Notes: generated by a model not told the origin, from the sequence alone. Positions 29,278-38,926 are shown, counted from the stretch's first letter. The stretch is 64,000 nt of DNA from Olsenella uli (GCF_016900775.1 NZ_JACJKN010000002.1:62001-126000), one strand, 5' to 3'. Numbers and translations are program-made.

Positions 29278-31557
29278 ATGCTCGTAACCAGAAGAAGGAT
29301 GCTCGGGCTCTCCGCAGCCACGATGGGCGCGCTCGCCCTTGCCGCCTGCAACGGCAACGGCGGCGAGGCCAGCAACGGCGGCGAGGCCGCGTCCGACCAC
29401 GCCGGCACCCTCGTTGCGTCCACCAGCGGTCTTGAGGGCAAGTTCTGCCCGCTGTTCACCGCCTCTGCGGCCGACCAGGACGTCGTGAGCTTCAACAACA
29501 TCGCGCTCCTCGCCACCGACCGCATGGCCGAGCCGATCTACAACGGCATCGAGGGCGAGACCAAGGAGTACAACGGCACCGAGTACACCTACACCGGCCC
29601 GGCCAACATCGAGATGGTCGAGAACGCCGACGGCACCGTCAACTACAACATCCAGCTCCGTGACGACCTCAAGTTCCACGACGGCTCCAACATGACGGTG
29701 GACGACATCATCTTCACTTTCTACTCCTACTTCGACCCCACCTACGACGGGTCGGCCACCCTCTACTCCAACGACATCCAGGGCCTGGCCGAGTACCGCT
29801 CCGGCATGGCCACGCTTGCCTCGCTCATCGGCAACGCCGGTCGCGAGAACACCGACTTCACCTACTTCACCCAGGAGCAGCAGGATGCCTTCTGGGCGGC
29901 CGTCGACGACGGCGGCACTAAGTTCGCCCAGGAGATCGTCGACTACGTCAACGATCCTGCCAACGGCGTCGTCGAGGAGGGCTCCGACCCGCTGAGCGTG
30001 GCCGACGCTGCCGCCAACTGGGGCTACTCCGACCTTCCGGCCGACGCCACCGCCACCACCTTCTTCGAGGCCATCGCCGCCAACTACGACTGGAACTTCT
30101 CGCTGATGGAGGCCGAGACCGCCGGCACCGCCCTCTCCGAGCTCATCCCCGAGGATGTCTACAACATGGGCACCCAGGGCGTCGAGACCGGCGAGGCCGC
30201 GCCGAACGTTGCGGGCATCGTCAAGGTCGACGACTACAACATGTCCGTCGTCACCAACGGCGTCGACGCCACGATGATCTACCAGCTCTCCATCGCCCCG
30301 TGCTCGATGAAGTACTACGGCGACGAGTCGCTCTACGACTACGAGAACAACTCCTTCGGCTTCAACAAGGGCGACCTCTCCAAGGCCCGTGGCCTCAACG
30401 GCCAGCCCATGGGCTCCGGCGCCTTCAAGTTCGACGACTACACCTCCGGCACCGTCCACATGTCCGCCAACGAGGAGTACTACAAGGGCGCGCCCAAGAC
30501 CCAGCACCTCAACCTCGTTGAGTCGCAGGAGGCCGACATGGTGACCGGCGTCCAGGCCGGCACGCTCGACATCTCCCAGCCTTCCTACTCCATGGAGGTC
30601 GAGGGCCAGATCAAGGAGATCAACGGCAATGACTCCGTGAACGGCGACGTCATCACCACCTTCCTGCACGACTACCGCGGCTATGGCTACCTGGCCATCT
30701 CCGCCAACAAAGTGAACGTCGCGGGCGACCCGGCCTCCGATGCCTCCAAGGCCCTGCGCAAGGCCATCTGCACCCTGATCTCTCCGTTCCGCGCGTCCGG
30801 CATCGCCTCCTACTACGGCGACACCGCGTCGGTCCTCAACTACCCGATCTCCACGTCCTCCTGGGCGTCCCCCAACGAGACCGACCCGGGCTACGCGGAG
30901 TGCTACTCCACCGACGCCTCCGGCAACCCGCTCTATACCCAGGGCATGAGCGATGACGAGCGCATCGAGGCCGCCAAGGCCGGCGCGCTCACCTGGTTCG
31001 AGGCAGCTGGCTACACCGTCGCCGACGGCATGCTCACCGCTGCCCCCGAGGGCGCCAAGCTCGAGTACCAGTGCAACATCGGCGGTGGCGGCCAGGGCGA
31101 CCACCCCACCTTCATGATTCTGCAGGAGGCCAAGAACGCCTTCTCCGAGATTGGCATGAACTTCATCGTGAACGACATCGCCAACGCCTCCGACCTCTTT
31201 GCCTCCTACCAGTCTGGCGAGGCCGAGATGTGGTGCGCCGCCTGGCAGTCCACGGCCGATCCCGACATGTACCAGCTCTATCACAGCCAGGGCTCCACGA
31301 ACTACTACTGCATCAACGACGCTGACCTCGACGAGCTCATCGAGGCCGGCCGCCAGACGCTCGAGACCGAGAGCCGCAAGGCCATCTACAAGGAGGCCAT
31401 GGACATCATCCTCGACTGGGGCGTCGAGCTGCCCGTCTACCAGCGCAGCGAGTGCACCCTCGTTTCCTCTGAGCGCGTGAACATCGACTCCGTCGTCCAG
31501 GACCAGACCCCGTACTGGACCTGGAAGGACGAGATCGAGAAGCTCGAGCTCAAGTAG
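29278..31557 (+). CDS. oppA: Oligopeptide ABC transporter substrate-binding lipoprotein
   Basis: The SBP_bac_5-type protein has 759 residues, longer than the usual 540-600. The N-terminus has a twin-arginine-like RRRMLGLSAATM, then the lipobox LALAAC with the lipidated Cys at 24, so it is anchored outside the membrane. Characteristic phrases are VNYNIQLRDDLKFHDGSNMTVDDI near 125 and GSGAFKFDDYTSG near 380. An insertion of about 100 residues near 180-290 (ADAAANWGYSDLP...) explains part of the extra length. It captures peptides for the permease encoded next. The start follows GGAGGAAGG. A strong hairpin separates it from oppB, allowing higher oppA expression. Confidence 0.92.
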   Translation: MLVTRRRMLGLSAATMGALALAACNGNGGEASNGGEAASDHAGTLVASTSGLEGKFCPLFTASAADQDVVSFNNIALLATDRMAEPIYNGIEGETKEYNGTEYTYTGPANIEMVENADGTVNYNIQLRDDLKFHDGSNMTVDDIIFTFYSYFDPTYDGSATLYSNDIQGLAEYRSGMATLASLIGNAGRENTDFTYFTQEQQDAFWAAVDDGGTKFAQEIVDYVNDPANGVVEEGSDPLSVADAAANWGYSDLPADATATTFFEAIAANYDWNFSLMEAETAGTALSELIPEDVYNMGTQGVETGEAAPNVAGIVKVDDYNMSVVTNGVDATMIYQLSIAPCSMKYYGDESLYDYENNSFGFNKGDLSKARGLNGQPMGSGAFKFDDYTSGTVHMSANEEYYKGAPKTQHLNLVESQEADMVTGVQAGTLDISQPSYSMEVEGQIKEINGNDSVNGDVITTFLHDYRGYGYLAISANKVNVAGDPASDASKALRKAICTLISPFRASGIASYYGDTASVLNYPISTSSWASPNETDPGYAECYSTDASGNPLYTQGMSDDERIEAAKAGALTWFEAAGYTVADGMLTAAPEGAKLEYQCNIGGGGQGDHPTFMILQEAKNAFSEIGMNFIVNDIANASDLFASYQSGEAEMWCAAWQSTADPDMYQLYHSQGSTNYYCINDADLDELIEAGRQTLETESRKAIYKEAMDIILDWGVELPVYQRSECTLVSSERVNIDSVVQDQTPYWTWKDEIEKLELK

Positions 31558-31582
31558 GTCCCTTTCCCGAGTTGAACGCGTT

Positions 31583-31611
31583 GGGCGCGACGGCAGAGTG
31601 CCGTCGCGCCC
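31583..31611 (+). terminator. Attenuating/stabilising hairpin after oppA
   Basis: A perfect 13-bp stem GGGCGCGACGGCA / TGCCGTCGCGCCC with a GAG loop lies 26 bp after oppA, without a T run. A second structured stretch (about 31649-31715, with GCTGGAAG/CTTCCAGC inside GAGACC/GGTCTC) follows. The 200-bp gap holds no gene. Confidence 0.7.
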
Positions 31612-31757
31612 CGCGCCATCGCTAGGGGCTGGTCCCCTGTTGGATTGAGAGACCTCCTTCCCGTGCTGGAAGACAGAGAGGCTGCGCCTTCCAGCGCAGA
31701 AACGGGGTCTCTTCTGCCCGCGAATGGGCGGGCACAAGTGAGAGGAGCGTTTGCGAC

Positions 31758-32744
31758 GTGAGAACCTATATCGTCAAGCGCATCGGAATCTCGGTCATCA
31801 TCCTGCTGTGCGTGACCTTCATCATCTATGGCCTGATGCGCGCGCTGCCGTCCTCCTACGTGGAGACCATGGCGATGCAGCTCTCTCAGGCGCCGGGCGC
31901 CAAGTCCTTCGAGGAGTGGATGGCCCAGCTCAACGCCCAGTATGGCCTCGACCAGCCGGTGCCCATCGGATATGTCACCTGGCTCGGCGACTTCATGACC
32001 GGCAATTTCGGTGACTCCTGGAAGTTCAACGTGCCGGTCCTGACCGAGTTCCAGAACACCATCGGCATCTCGTTTGCCATGGGCGGCATCGCCTTCGTGC
32101 TCTCCACGGCGATCGCCGTGCCGCTCGGCATCCTCGCCGCCACCCACCAGTACTCCAAGGCCGACTACATCATCTCCGCCGTCGCGCTTGCGGGCATCTC
32201 GCTGCCCACCTTCTTCTTCGCGACGCTGCTCAAGCTGATCTTCTCGGTCGGTCTGGGCTGGTTTGACCTCTACGGCCTCATGGGGCGTGACTTCGCCCAG
32301 CTCGACGCCGTCGGCCAGGCGCTTGACATGGTGAACCACATGATCATGCCCGTGGTTACGCTCACGGTGATCCAGATCGGCTCGCTCATGCGCTACACGC
32401 GCACCAACATGCTCGAGGTGCTCAACGCCGACTACATCCGCACGGCGCGCACCAAGGGCCTGCCCGAGCACAAGGTCATCTACAAGCACGCCTTCCGCAA
32501 CACGCTCATCCCGCTCGTGACCGTCATCGGCGGTTCGCTCCCGGGCCTGTTCTCCGGCGCGCTCATCACCGAGACGCTCTTCATGATCCCGGGCACGGGC
32601 TACACGTCCTACCAGGCCATGACCGGAGGCGACATCCCCTACACGATGTTCTTCCTCACGTTCATCGCCATCATCACGCTGCTCTCCAACCTCCTGACCG
32701 ACATCCTCTACGCGGTGGTCGACCCCCGCGTTCGCATCTCCTAG
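31758..32744 (+). CDS. oppB: Oligopeptide ABC transporter permease OppB
   Basis: The protein has 328 residues with six membrane helices. The first is at about 9-29 (ISVIILLCVTFIIYGLM), and the others follow a periplasmic loop of about 70 residues. The EAA loop near residue 235-255 (YIRTARTKGLPEHKVIYKHAFRN) contacts the ATPases. PLVTVIGGSLPGLFSGALITE and the end phrase LTDILYAVVDPRVRIS are typical of OppB/DppB. It forms the channel together with the next gene. The ATG at 31758 follows GAGAGGAGCG. Confidence 0.94.
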   Translation: MRTYIVKRIGISVIILLCVTFIIYGLMRALPSSYVETMAMQLSQAPGAKSFEEWMAQLNAQYGLDQPVPIGYVTWLGDFMTGNFGDSWKFNVPVLTEFQNTIGISFAMGGIAFVLSTAIAVPLGILAATHQYSKADYIISAVALAGISLPTFFFATLLKLIFSVGLGWFDLYGLMGRDFAQLDAVGQALDMVNHMIMPVVTLTVIQIGSLMRYTRTNMLEVLNADYIRTARTKGLPEHKVIYKHAFRNTLIPLVTVIGGSLPGLFSGALITETLFMIPGTGYTSYQAMTGGDIPYTMFFLTFIAIITLLSNLLTDILYAVVDPRVRIS

Positions 32745-32761
32745 GAAGGCGGGTGTAACTC

Positions 32762-34441
32762 ATGAGCGATTCCAAGAACGGCATGCCCGCCGAGAAGAAC
32801 GACCAGGCGAAAGACGATGCGCAGGAGTACTCCCTCAACGACGACCGTCGCGTGAAGGTGCTCTCCCCGGGCGCCCTTATCGCCAAGCGCTTCTTCCGCA
32901 ACCGCCTCGCCGTCGTCGGCCTTGTCATCCTCGTCGTGATGTTCGTGTTCTCGTTCATCGGCGGCCTGGTGAGCCCCTACGGCCAGGACCAGACCTTCTC
33001 CACGATGACGAAGCTCAACACGCAGTACGCCGGCATCACTGAGACCACCTCGCTGCGCTACACCGCCGCGCCCGACGCGGACTTCGGCGCCCTCGTGCAG
33101 TCCAGCGCCAACTCGGCCATCAACTCCGGCGCGACGTCCTTCGAGCGCAGCGGCGTGACCTACACGATCGAGCAGCCCGCATCCGACCTCTATGTGTTCA
33201 AGCAGGGCGGCGAGGTCGTGGCCTACGCCTCCACCGAGGTCGTGAGCGTCCCGTCCGGCGCGTCGACGCCCTCCTTTGACTTCCAGATCGCCGCCATCAC
33301 GGCCGTCTCCAACGCAAACGCCGCCGGCAGCGCCGCCCCCGCCCCCGAGGTGGGCGAGGAGGGCGTCGTCGTGGTCGAGAGCGGCGAGGAGAACGCCGCG
33401 GAGGATGCTGCCGAGGCCCAGGCCGCCGGTAACACCTTCGAGGCGGACGGCCAGACCTACTCGTTCGACGAGTCCGGCAACGTCATGGACGCCTCCGGCG
33501 CCACCGTCGCCATGGTGAGCCCGTTTGTCATGTCTGCCTCCGACGGCAACACCGTCATTCCCGACGACCTGCGCGAGGCGCTGCTCACCGCCGTCTCCGC
33601 CGACGTGAGCGACGTCACGTACACCGACGCCGACGGCGCCGAGCACACCTACACGATCTCCTATGACGCCTACTCCAAGGTCTACAACGTCACCGAGACC
33701 ACGGAGAACCTGGTCTACGACCGCTATGCCAGCCCCTCCGCGGAGCACTGGCTCGGCACCGACGGCAACGGCATGGACATGCTCACGCGCCTCATGTACG
33801 GCGGCCGCGTGTCGCTCATCATCGGCTTCATCGTCGTCTTTATCGCCGCGGGCCTGGGCGTCATCATGGGCGGCATATCCGGCTACTTCGGCGGCTGGGT
33901 GGACAACCTCATCATGCGCATCGTCGACGTCTTCTACTGCCTGCCCTCGATGCCGATCATCATCATCCTGGGATCGGCGATGGACGCCATGCGCCTCGAC
34001 CCGTGGATCCGCATGATCTACCTCATGCTCATCCTCGGCTTCCTGTCCTGGCCCTCCATCGCCCGCCTCGTGCGCGGCCAGATTCTGTCCCTGCGCGAGC
34101 AGGAGTTCATGCTCGCCACCGAGGCCACGGGCATCTCGATTCCGCACCGCATCATCCGGCACCTCATCCCCAACGTCATGCCGCAGCTGATCGTCTCCTG
34201 CACCATGAGCCTCGGCTCCACGATCATCACCGAGGCCACGCTCTCGTTCCTCGGCCTGGGCGTGAAGTTCCCGTTTGCCTCGTGGGGCAACATCATCTCC
34301 GACGTCAACAACGCCTTCGTCATGACCAACTACTGGTTCATCTGGATTCCCGCCGGCATCTGCCTGCTGCTCGCGGTCCTTGGCTTCAACTTCGTGGGCG
34401 ACGGCCTGCGCGACGCCTTCGACCCCAAGATGAATCGCTAG
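32762..34441 (+). CDS. oppC: OppC permease with a large extracytoplasmic insertion
   Basis: The protein has 559 residues, while OppC is normally about 300-350. The first membrane helix lies at about 50-70. Normal sequence resumes at EHWLGTDGNGMDMLTRLMYGG (near 328), followed by the other helices and the EAA loop (ATEATGISIPHRIIRHLIP). Between them lie about 255 extra residues outside the membrane. The insertion is rich in Ala, Glu and Thr, and contains two similar halves: TSFERSGVTYTI...GEVVAYASTEVVS (125-162) and NTFEADGQTYSF...GATVAMVSPFVMS (224-258). It may bind or guide the long OppA. The start is behind GGCGGGTG, 17 bp after oppB. Confidence 0.9.
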   Translation: MSDSKNGMPAEKNDQAKDDAQEYSLNDDRRVKVLSPGALIAKRFFRNRLAVVGLVILVVMFVFSFIGGLVSPYGQDQTFSTMTKLNTQYAGITETTSLRYTAAPDADFGALVQSSANSAINSGATSFERSGVTYTIEQPASDLYVFKQGGEVVAYASTEVVSVPSGASTPSFDFQIAAITAVSNANAAGSAAPAPEVGEEGVVVVESGEENAAEDAAEAQAAGNTFEADGQTYSFDESGNVMDASGATVAMVSPFVMSASDGNTVIPDDLREALLTAVSADVSDVTYTDADGAEHTYTISYDAYSKVYNVTETTENLVYDRYASPSAEHWLGTDGNGMDMLTRLMYGGRVSLIIGFIVVFIAAGLGVIMGGISGYFGGWVDNLIMRIVDVFYCLPSMPIIIILGSAMDAMRLDPWIRMIYLMLILGFLSWPSIARLVRGQILSLREQEFMLATEATGISIPHRIIRHLIPNVMPQLIVSCTMSLGSTIITEATLSFLGLGVKFPFASWGNIISDVNNAFVMTNYWFIWIPAGICLLLAVLGFNFVGDGLRDAFDPKMNR

Positions 34442-34454
34442 GGAGGGGCAGCCA

Positions 34455-35681
34455 ATGTTTGGATCCGAGAAGAAGAAGGAGGCGGGCTACCTCTCCGCAA
34501 GGGAGTCCCGCCGCATCTCCAAGGAAAACCGCAAGATCACGCAGGAGTACGAGAAGAAGCGCAAGCGCAAGAACGTGGACCCGTCCGAGTACGCCTGCGA
34601 GATGCGCAACCCCGGCAACGCGGTCGAGTTCGACGACGTGCACACGTACTTCTTCACCGACACCGGCGTGGTGAAGTCCGTCGACGGCGTCTCCTATGAC
34701 GTGCCCGTGGGCAAGACCGTGGGCGTGGTGGGCGAGTCCGGCTGCGGCAAGTCCGTCACGTGCCTCTCGCTCATCCAGCTTCTGCAGCGCCCGCAGGGCC
34801 AGGTCACGGGCGGCTCCATCCGCCTCAACCTCGGCGACCACGCCATCGACGTGACCAAGGCCCCCGAGGAGGCCATGCAGAAAATCCGCGGCTCCGAGGT
34901 CTCCATGATCTACCAGGAGCCCATGACCTCGCTCAACCCGGTCTTCAAGGTGGGCGAGCAGATCGAGGAGGTCATCGCCCTTCACGACGGCAAGGACTGG
35001 TCCAAGGAGCAGATCAAGGCCCGTGCGATCGAGATGATCGAGACCGTGGGCATCGCCAACTCCGAGGGCGTCTACGGGATGTACCCGCACGAGCTCTCCG
35101 GCGGCATGCGCCAGCGCATCATGATCGCCATCGCGCTCGCCTGCAACCCGCGCATCATCATCGCCGACGAGCCCACCACGGCCCTCGACGTCACCATCCA
35201 GGCGCAGATCCTCGACCTGCTCCGCTCGCTCAAGGAGAAGATCAACTCCTCGATCATCCTCGTGACGCACGACCTGGGCGTCGTCGCCGAGATGGCTGAC
35301 TACGTCGTGGTCATGTACGCCGGCCGCATCGTGGAGCGCGGCACCGCGGAGGAGATCTTCGACCACCCGGCGCACCCCTACACCATCGGCCTCATGGCCT
35401 CCAAGCCCGTCGTGGGCAAGAAGGTGGAGCGCCTCTACTCCATCCCGGGCAAGGTCCCCAACCCGGTCAACATGCCGGACTACTGCTACTTCAAGGACCG
35501 CTGCGAGCTCTGCGTCAAGGCGTGCTCCGGCGAGTACCCGCACATGGTGCGCCTCTCGCCCACGCACGAGGTGAGCTGCTACCGCTACTACGACAACGCG
35601 ACGGCCGAGGCGGCCAACGAGACCGCCGCCGTTCTCGACAATCTCATCACCGGCACCGACACCAAGGGGGAGGAGAAGTAG
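34455..35681 (+). CDS. oppD: Oligopeptide ABC transporter ATPase OppD
   Basis: The protein has 408 residues. A basic N-terminal extension (about 1-55, KKKEAGYLSARESRRISKEN) precedes the ABC domain. Walker A is [12 protein letters not shown], the Q-loop SMIYQEPMTSLNP, the signature LSGGMRQRIMIA, Walker B IIIADEPTTALD and the H-loop VTHDLG. The C-terminal oligopeptide-type extension (about 320-380) carries the Fe-S-like cysteine group CYFKDRCELCVKACSG known in this subfamily. It powers import with OppF. The start at 34455 follows GGGAGGGGCAG. Confidence 0.95.
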   Translation: MFGSEKKKEAGYLSARESRRISKENRKITQEYEKKRKRKNVDPSEYACEMRNPGNAVEFDDVHTYFFTDTGVVKSVDGVSYDVPVGKTVGVVGESGCGKSVTCLSLIQLLQRPQGQVTGGSIRLNLGDHAIDVTKAPEEAMQKIRGSEVSMIYQEPMTSLNPVFKVGEQIEEVIALHDGKDWSKEQIKARAIEMIETVGIANSEGVYGMYPHELSGGMRQRIMIAIALACNPRIIIADEPTTALDVTIQAQILDLLRSLKEKINSSIILVTHDLGVVAEMADYVVVMYAGRIVERGTAEEIFDHPAHPYTIGLMASKPVVGKKVERLYSIPGKVPNPVNMPDYCYFKDRCELCVKACSGEYPHMVRLSPTHEVSCYRYYDNATAEAANETAAVLDNLITGTDTKGEEK

Positions 35682-35682
35682 C

Positions 35683-36711
35683 ATGGCTTCCGCGAACACG
35701 GCCGTGGACGTCACGTCCACCGACGCCTCCGCCAAGAGCGACGACATCATCCTCGAGGTCAACGACCTCAAGAAGTACTTCCCCATCAAGGGGGGCATGT
35801 TCAACCGCGTGCAGGGCTACGTGAAGGCCGTCGACGGCGTCTCCTTCAAGCTGCGCCGCGGCCACACGATGGGCCTTGTGGGCGAGTCCGGCTGCGGCAA
35901 GTCCACCACCGGCCGCACCATCCTGCGCCTCGCGGGCGAGAAGACCGGCGGCGACGTGCTCTTCAACGGTCGCGAGGTCTACAGCCTCAACGCCAAGGAG
36001 CTCCACGACGCCCGCACCAAGATGCAGATCATCTTCCAGGACCCGTACTCGAGCCTCTCGCCGCGCCTCCCGATCTCCGAGATCGTGGGCGAGGCGGTCC
36101 GCGAGCACAACCTCGTGCCCAAGGACGAGCTCGACGACTACATCGACAAGGTGATGGAGGAGTGCGGCCTGCAGCCGTACCACAAGATGCGCTACCCGCA
36201 CGAGTTCTCCGGCGGCCAGCGCCAGCGCATCTGCATCGCTCGCGCCCTCGCCCTGAACCCCGAGTTCATCGTCTGCGACGAGCCCGTCTCGGCACTCGAC
36301 GTCTCCATCCAGGCGCAGATCATCAACCTCCTGCACGACCTGCAGGAGGAGCGCGGGCTCACCTACCTCTTCATCAGTCACGACCTCTCCGTCGTCGAGC
36401 ACATCTCGGACGCCGTGGGCGTCATGTACCTCGGCGGCATGGTCGAGTACGGCTATACGGCCGACATCTTCAAGAACCCGCTGCACCCCTACACCAAGGC
36501 GCTCTTCTCGGCCATTCCCATCCCGGACCCCAAGGCCAAGCAGAACCGCATCGTGCTCGAGGGCTCCATCCCCTCGCCGGCGAACCCCCCCAAGGGCTGC
36601 AAGTTCCACACGCGCTGCCCGTTTGCCAAGGACTGCTGCCGCGAGGTGGCGCCCGAGCAGAAGGAGCTGGAGCCGGGCCACTTTGTCTCCTGCCACCTCT
36701 ACGACGAGTAG
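35683..36711 (+). CDS. oppF: Oligopeptide ABC transporter ATPase OppF
   Basis: The protein has 342 residues. Its motifs are Walker [15 protein letters not shown]-loop [12 protein letters not shown], signature [12 protein letters not shown], Walker [15 protein letters not shown] and the H-loop FISHDLSVV. The oligo_HPY-type C-terminus contains [14 protein letters not shown], again a cysteine cluster. The start is one base after the oppD stop, so both ATPases are translated together. The order oppABCDF is canonical. Confidence 0.95.
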   Translation: MASANTAVDVTSTDASAKSDDIILEVNDLKKYFPIKGGMFNRVQGYVKAVDGVSFKLRRGHTMGLVGESGCGKSTTGRTILRLAGEKTGGDVLFNGREVYSLNAKELHDARTKMQIIFQDPYSSLSPRLPISEIVGEAVREHNLVPKDELDDYIDKVMEECGLQPYHKMRYPHEFSGGQRQRICIARALALNPEFIVCDEPVSALDVSIQAQIINLLHDLQEERGLTYLFISHDLSVVEHISDAVGVMYLGGMVEYGYTADIFKNPLHPYTKALFSAIPIPDPKAKQNRIVLEGSIPSPANPPKGCKFHTRCPFAKDCCREVAPEQKELEPGHFVSCHLYDE

Positions 36712-36719
36712 GGGGCGTC

Positions 36720-36995
36720 GTGGCAGCAAGGCGCCGCGAGAAGGACGACTTCGAGGACGACGGCCGCGTCATCGCCGACATGTCGGCGGTGGAGCGGCCG
36801 TCGCTCTTAGGGCACGTTCCCGAGCGCAGGCGAGACGTCGAGCCCCGGGCGCCCCGTCGCCCCAGGGTCGAGCTCACCACGAAGGAGCGTCTCTGGATGG
36901 CGCTCGGCGCCCTCAAGGCGGGCCTCACCATCGGCTGCGTCTACGTGGTGGTGCTCGGCCTCGTCATCGTTGTCCTTCTCGCCCTCTGGTCCTAA
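36720..36995 (+). CDS. Small single-pass membrane protein after oppF, unknown
   Basis: The protein is 91 residues, with a GTG start 8 bp after oppF. The N-terminal 55 residues are strongly charged (AARRREKDDFEDDGRVIAD, then many Arg). A short LTTKERLWMALGALKAG precedes one hydrophobic helix (LTIGCVYVVVLGLVIVVLLALW), which ends the protein. That gives a cytoplasmic tail and a C-terminal membrane anchor. I do not recognise the family. Its spacing suggests membership of the opp operon, perhaps as an accessory subunit. A REP pair follows directly. Confidence 0.6.
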   Translation: MAARRREKDDFEDDGRVIADMSAVERPSLLGHVPERRRDVEPRAPRRPRVELTTKERLWMALGALKAGLTIGCVYVVVLGLVIVVLLALWS

Positions 36996-36999
36996 GGTG

Positions 37000-37070
37000 A
37001 CCTGACAAAGGTGACAGGGCAAACTGTCATGACCCTTTCATGACAGTTTGCCCTGTCACCTTTGTCAGGT
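37000..37070. repeat. Head-to-head REP pair
   Basis: Two inverted REP units with perfect 33-bp arms (37000-37032, 37038-37070) surround CCCTT. The arms start ACCTGACAAAGGTGACAGGG and continue CAAACTGTCATGA. It follows the opp operon and could act as a terminator. Confidence 0.9.
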
Positions 37071-37143
37071 CGCCCTTGCCAGAAAGCCTTCGGGGTCGCG
37101 TTGGGGCATACTCTAGGCGGCGGGGTCGAGCGAGGAGGTGCGC

Positions 37144-38199
37144 ATGGGAAGGTCTGGAGGTGGCGGTGGCTTCTCCGGCGGTGGTCGCTCGGGTGGCTTC
37201 TCGGGCGGGGGCCGAAGCTCGGGTGGCTTCTCGGGCGGCGGCTTTGGCGGTCGCAGCGCGCGGCCCGCGGGCGGCCCGCGGCCAGGAGGCGGGCCCATGC
37301 CGCGCCCGCACGTGCACGTGGGCATGCCGTTCTTCGGCGGGTTTGGCGGCTTTCGCCGGCCCGTCGTCGTGACGGGGGGCGGCGCTCCCGCGGGAGGCGG
37401 CTGCGGTGGCTGCCTCGGGGGCATCCTGGGGCTCGTCCTCGCCGCGCTGCTCATCGCAGCGCTCATGAGCGGGCTTTCCACCTGCGGGGGAGGCTATCAC
37501 GGCTCGTACTTCTCCCCCTCGGCGCAGGGGCAGGCATCCGCCACGGTCCGCGAGAAGCTGTCCCCGGACGCGGTCACTCGCACGGACTTCTACACTGACG
37601 CGGATGGCGACTGGATTCACAGCGCCGGGCGCCTCACGAAGGGCCTCGAGGAGTTCTATGACCGGACCGGCGTCCAGCCCTACGTCTACATCCTCCCCAA
37701 CGGCACCACCACCTCCATAGATGAGCTGACGGAGCGCGCGGAGCAGCTCTACGGCGAGCTCTTCCAGGATGAGGGGCACTTCCTCCTCGTCTTCTGCGAC
37801 GCGGGCGACGGCACCTTCAACTGCGGGTACACGGTCGGCACGGCCGCCTCCGCGATAATGGACTCCGAGGCGCTCGACGTTCTGGCGGACGAGCTCAACT
37901 ACGCCTACAACAACGCCGGCACCGACGAGGAGGTCTTCTCCGACGCCTTCTCGCGGACGGCGGAGCGCATCATGGCCGCCGCTGAGGAGGAGCAGGAGGG
38001 CGAGACCACGATGCTCATCGTGGGCGGCGTCCTCGTGGTCGTGGCGGCGGGGGCGGGAGTCGCCTACGTCCTCAGGCGTCGCCGCGCCAGGGAGGCCGAG
38101 GAGAAACAGAGGATGGAGGACATCCTCAACACCCCGCTCGAGAAGTTTGGGGATAAGGACGTCGAGGACCTCGCGGACAAGTACGAGGACAAGGACTAG
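37144..38199 (+). CDS. TPM-domain-like membrane protein with Gly-rich N-terminus
   Basis: The protein has 351 residues. Residues 1-75 are low-complexity Gly/Ser/Arg (repeats of GGFSGGG, then GGRSARPAGG), followed by a first helix (about 87-106). The middle (about 125-285) fits the TPM/YgcG domain, with GVQPYVYILPNGTTT, then DEGHFLLVFCDAGDG and YTVGTAASAIMDSEALDVL. A second helix (about 300-320) and a Lys/Glu-rich tail end it. Such proteins are linked with envelope maintenance, and TPM members have phosphatase-like activity in plants. The ATG at 37144 is six bases after GAGGAGG. It is followed at 12 bp by pspA. Confidence 0.75.
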   Translation: MGRSGGGGGFSGGGRSGGFSGGGRSSGGFSGGGFGGRSARPAGGPRPGGGPMPRPHVHVGMPFFGGFGGFRRPVVVTGGGAPAGGGCGGCLGGILGLVLAALLIAALMSGLSTCGGGYHGSYFSPSAQGQASATVREKLSPDAVTRTDFYTDADGDWIHSAGRLTKGLEEFYDRTGVQPYVYILPNGTTTSIDELTERAEQLYGELFQDEGHFLLVFCDAGDGTFNCGYTVGTAASAIMDSEALDVLADELNYAYNNAGTDEEVFSDAFSRTAERIMAAAEEEQEGETTMLIVGGVLVVVAAGAGVAYVLRRRRAREAEEKQRMEDILNTPLEKFGDKDVEDLADKYEDKD

Positions 38200-38211
38200 A
38201 AGGGAAACGCC

Positions 38212-38892
38212 ATGGGCATTCTGGACCGCTTCACCACCATCGTGAAGGCCAACCTCAACGAGCTGCTGGACAAGGCCGAGGACCCCGCAAAGATGGTCGA
38301 CCAGTACCTCGTCGACCTCACGGAGTCGCTCGCCGACGTCAAGCGCGAGACCGCCGGCGTCATGGCCGAGGAGGCCCGCACCAGGCGCGCGGTCGACGCC
38401 AACGCCGAGGAGGTCGCCCGCATGGAGGGCCTTGCCAAGAAGGCGCTCAAGGCCGGCAACGAGGACGACGCCCGCGTGTTTCTCGCCAAGAAGCAGAAGC
38501 TCGAGACCACCGGCGCCGAGCTTGCGAAGGCGGCCGACGCGGCCAAGGCCAATGCGGACAAGATGCGCCAGATGCACGACAAGCTCGTGAGCGACATCGA
38601 GGACCTCAAGGCGCGCCGCGAGACCATCAAGGCCAAGATGGCCGTCGCCAAGACCCAGGAGAAGGTCGCCGGCTACACCTCCGGGTCCGACAGGGCCGAG
38701 AGCGCCATCGAGGCCTTCAACCGCATGGAGGAGAAGGCCGACCGCATGCTCGACACCGCGGACGCCATGGCCGAGCTCAGCTCCGAGCCCGCAGACGACG
38801 CGGAGAGCCTTGCGGAGAAGTACGCCGGCGCTGTCGACGATGCCGCCGTGGACGACGAGCTCGCCCGCCTCAAGGCCGAGATGGGCCTCTAA
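38212..38892 (+). CDS. pspA: PspA/IM30-family envelope stress protein
   Basis: The 226-residue protein is almost wholly alpha-helical and coiled coil. The start MGILDRFTTIVKANLNELLDKAEDPAKM is the PspA/Vipp1 amphipathic-helix region (given only as a landmark, residues 1-28). The family assembles ESCRT-III-like scaffolds that mend the cytoplasmic membrane. Its place after the TPM gene suggests that protein is its membrane partner, in place of PspB/C. The stop is followed immediately by a REP unit and a strong terminator. Confidence 0.9.
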   Translation: MGILDRFTTIVKANLNELLDKAEDPAKMVDQYLVDLTESLADVKRETAGVMAEEARTRRAVDANAEEVARMEGLAKKALKAGNEDDARVFLAKKQKLETTGAELAKAADAAKANADKMRQMHDKLVSDIEDLKARRETIKAKMAVAKTQEKVAGYTSGSDRAESAIEAFNRMEEKADRMLDTADAMAELSSEPADDAESLAEKYAGAVDDAAVDDELARLKAEMGL

Positions 38893-38924
38893 CCTGACAA
38901 AGGTGTCAGGGTCGTTTGTCATAA
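38892..38924 (+). repeat. REP-like unit
   Basis: This is a plus-oriented variant with GTGTCAGGG in the middle (ACCTGACAAAGGTGTCAGGG then TCGTTTGTCATAA). It begins at the last base of the pspA stop. Confidence 0.85.
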
Positions 38925-38926
38925 AA

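Noticed and set aside
36162-36995. Long frame across oppF and the small downstream gene read as one protein
   Set aside because: Only the last 276 bases, after the oppF stop, give a sensible protein with a membrane helix; the earlier part is an out-of-frame shadow of oppF.
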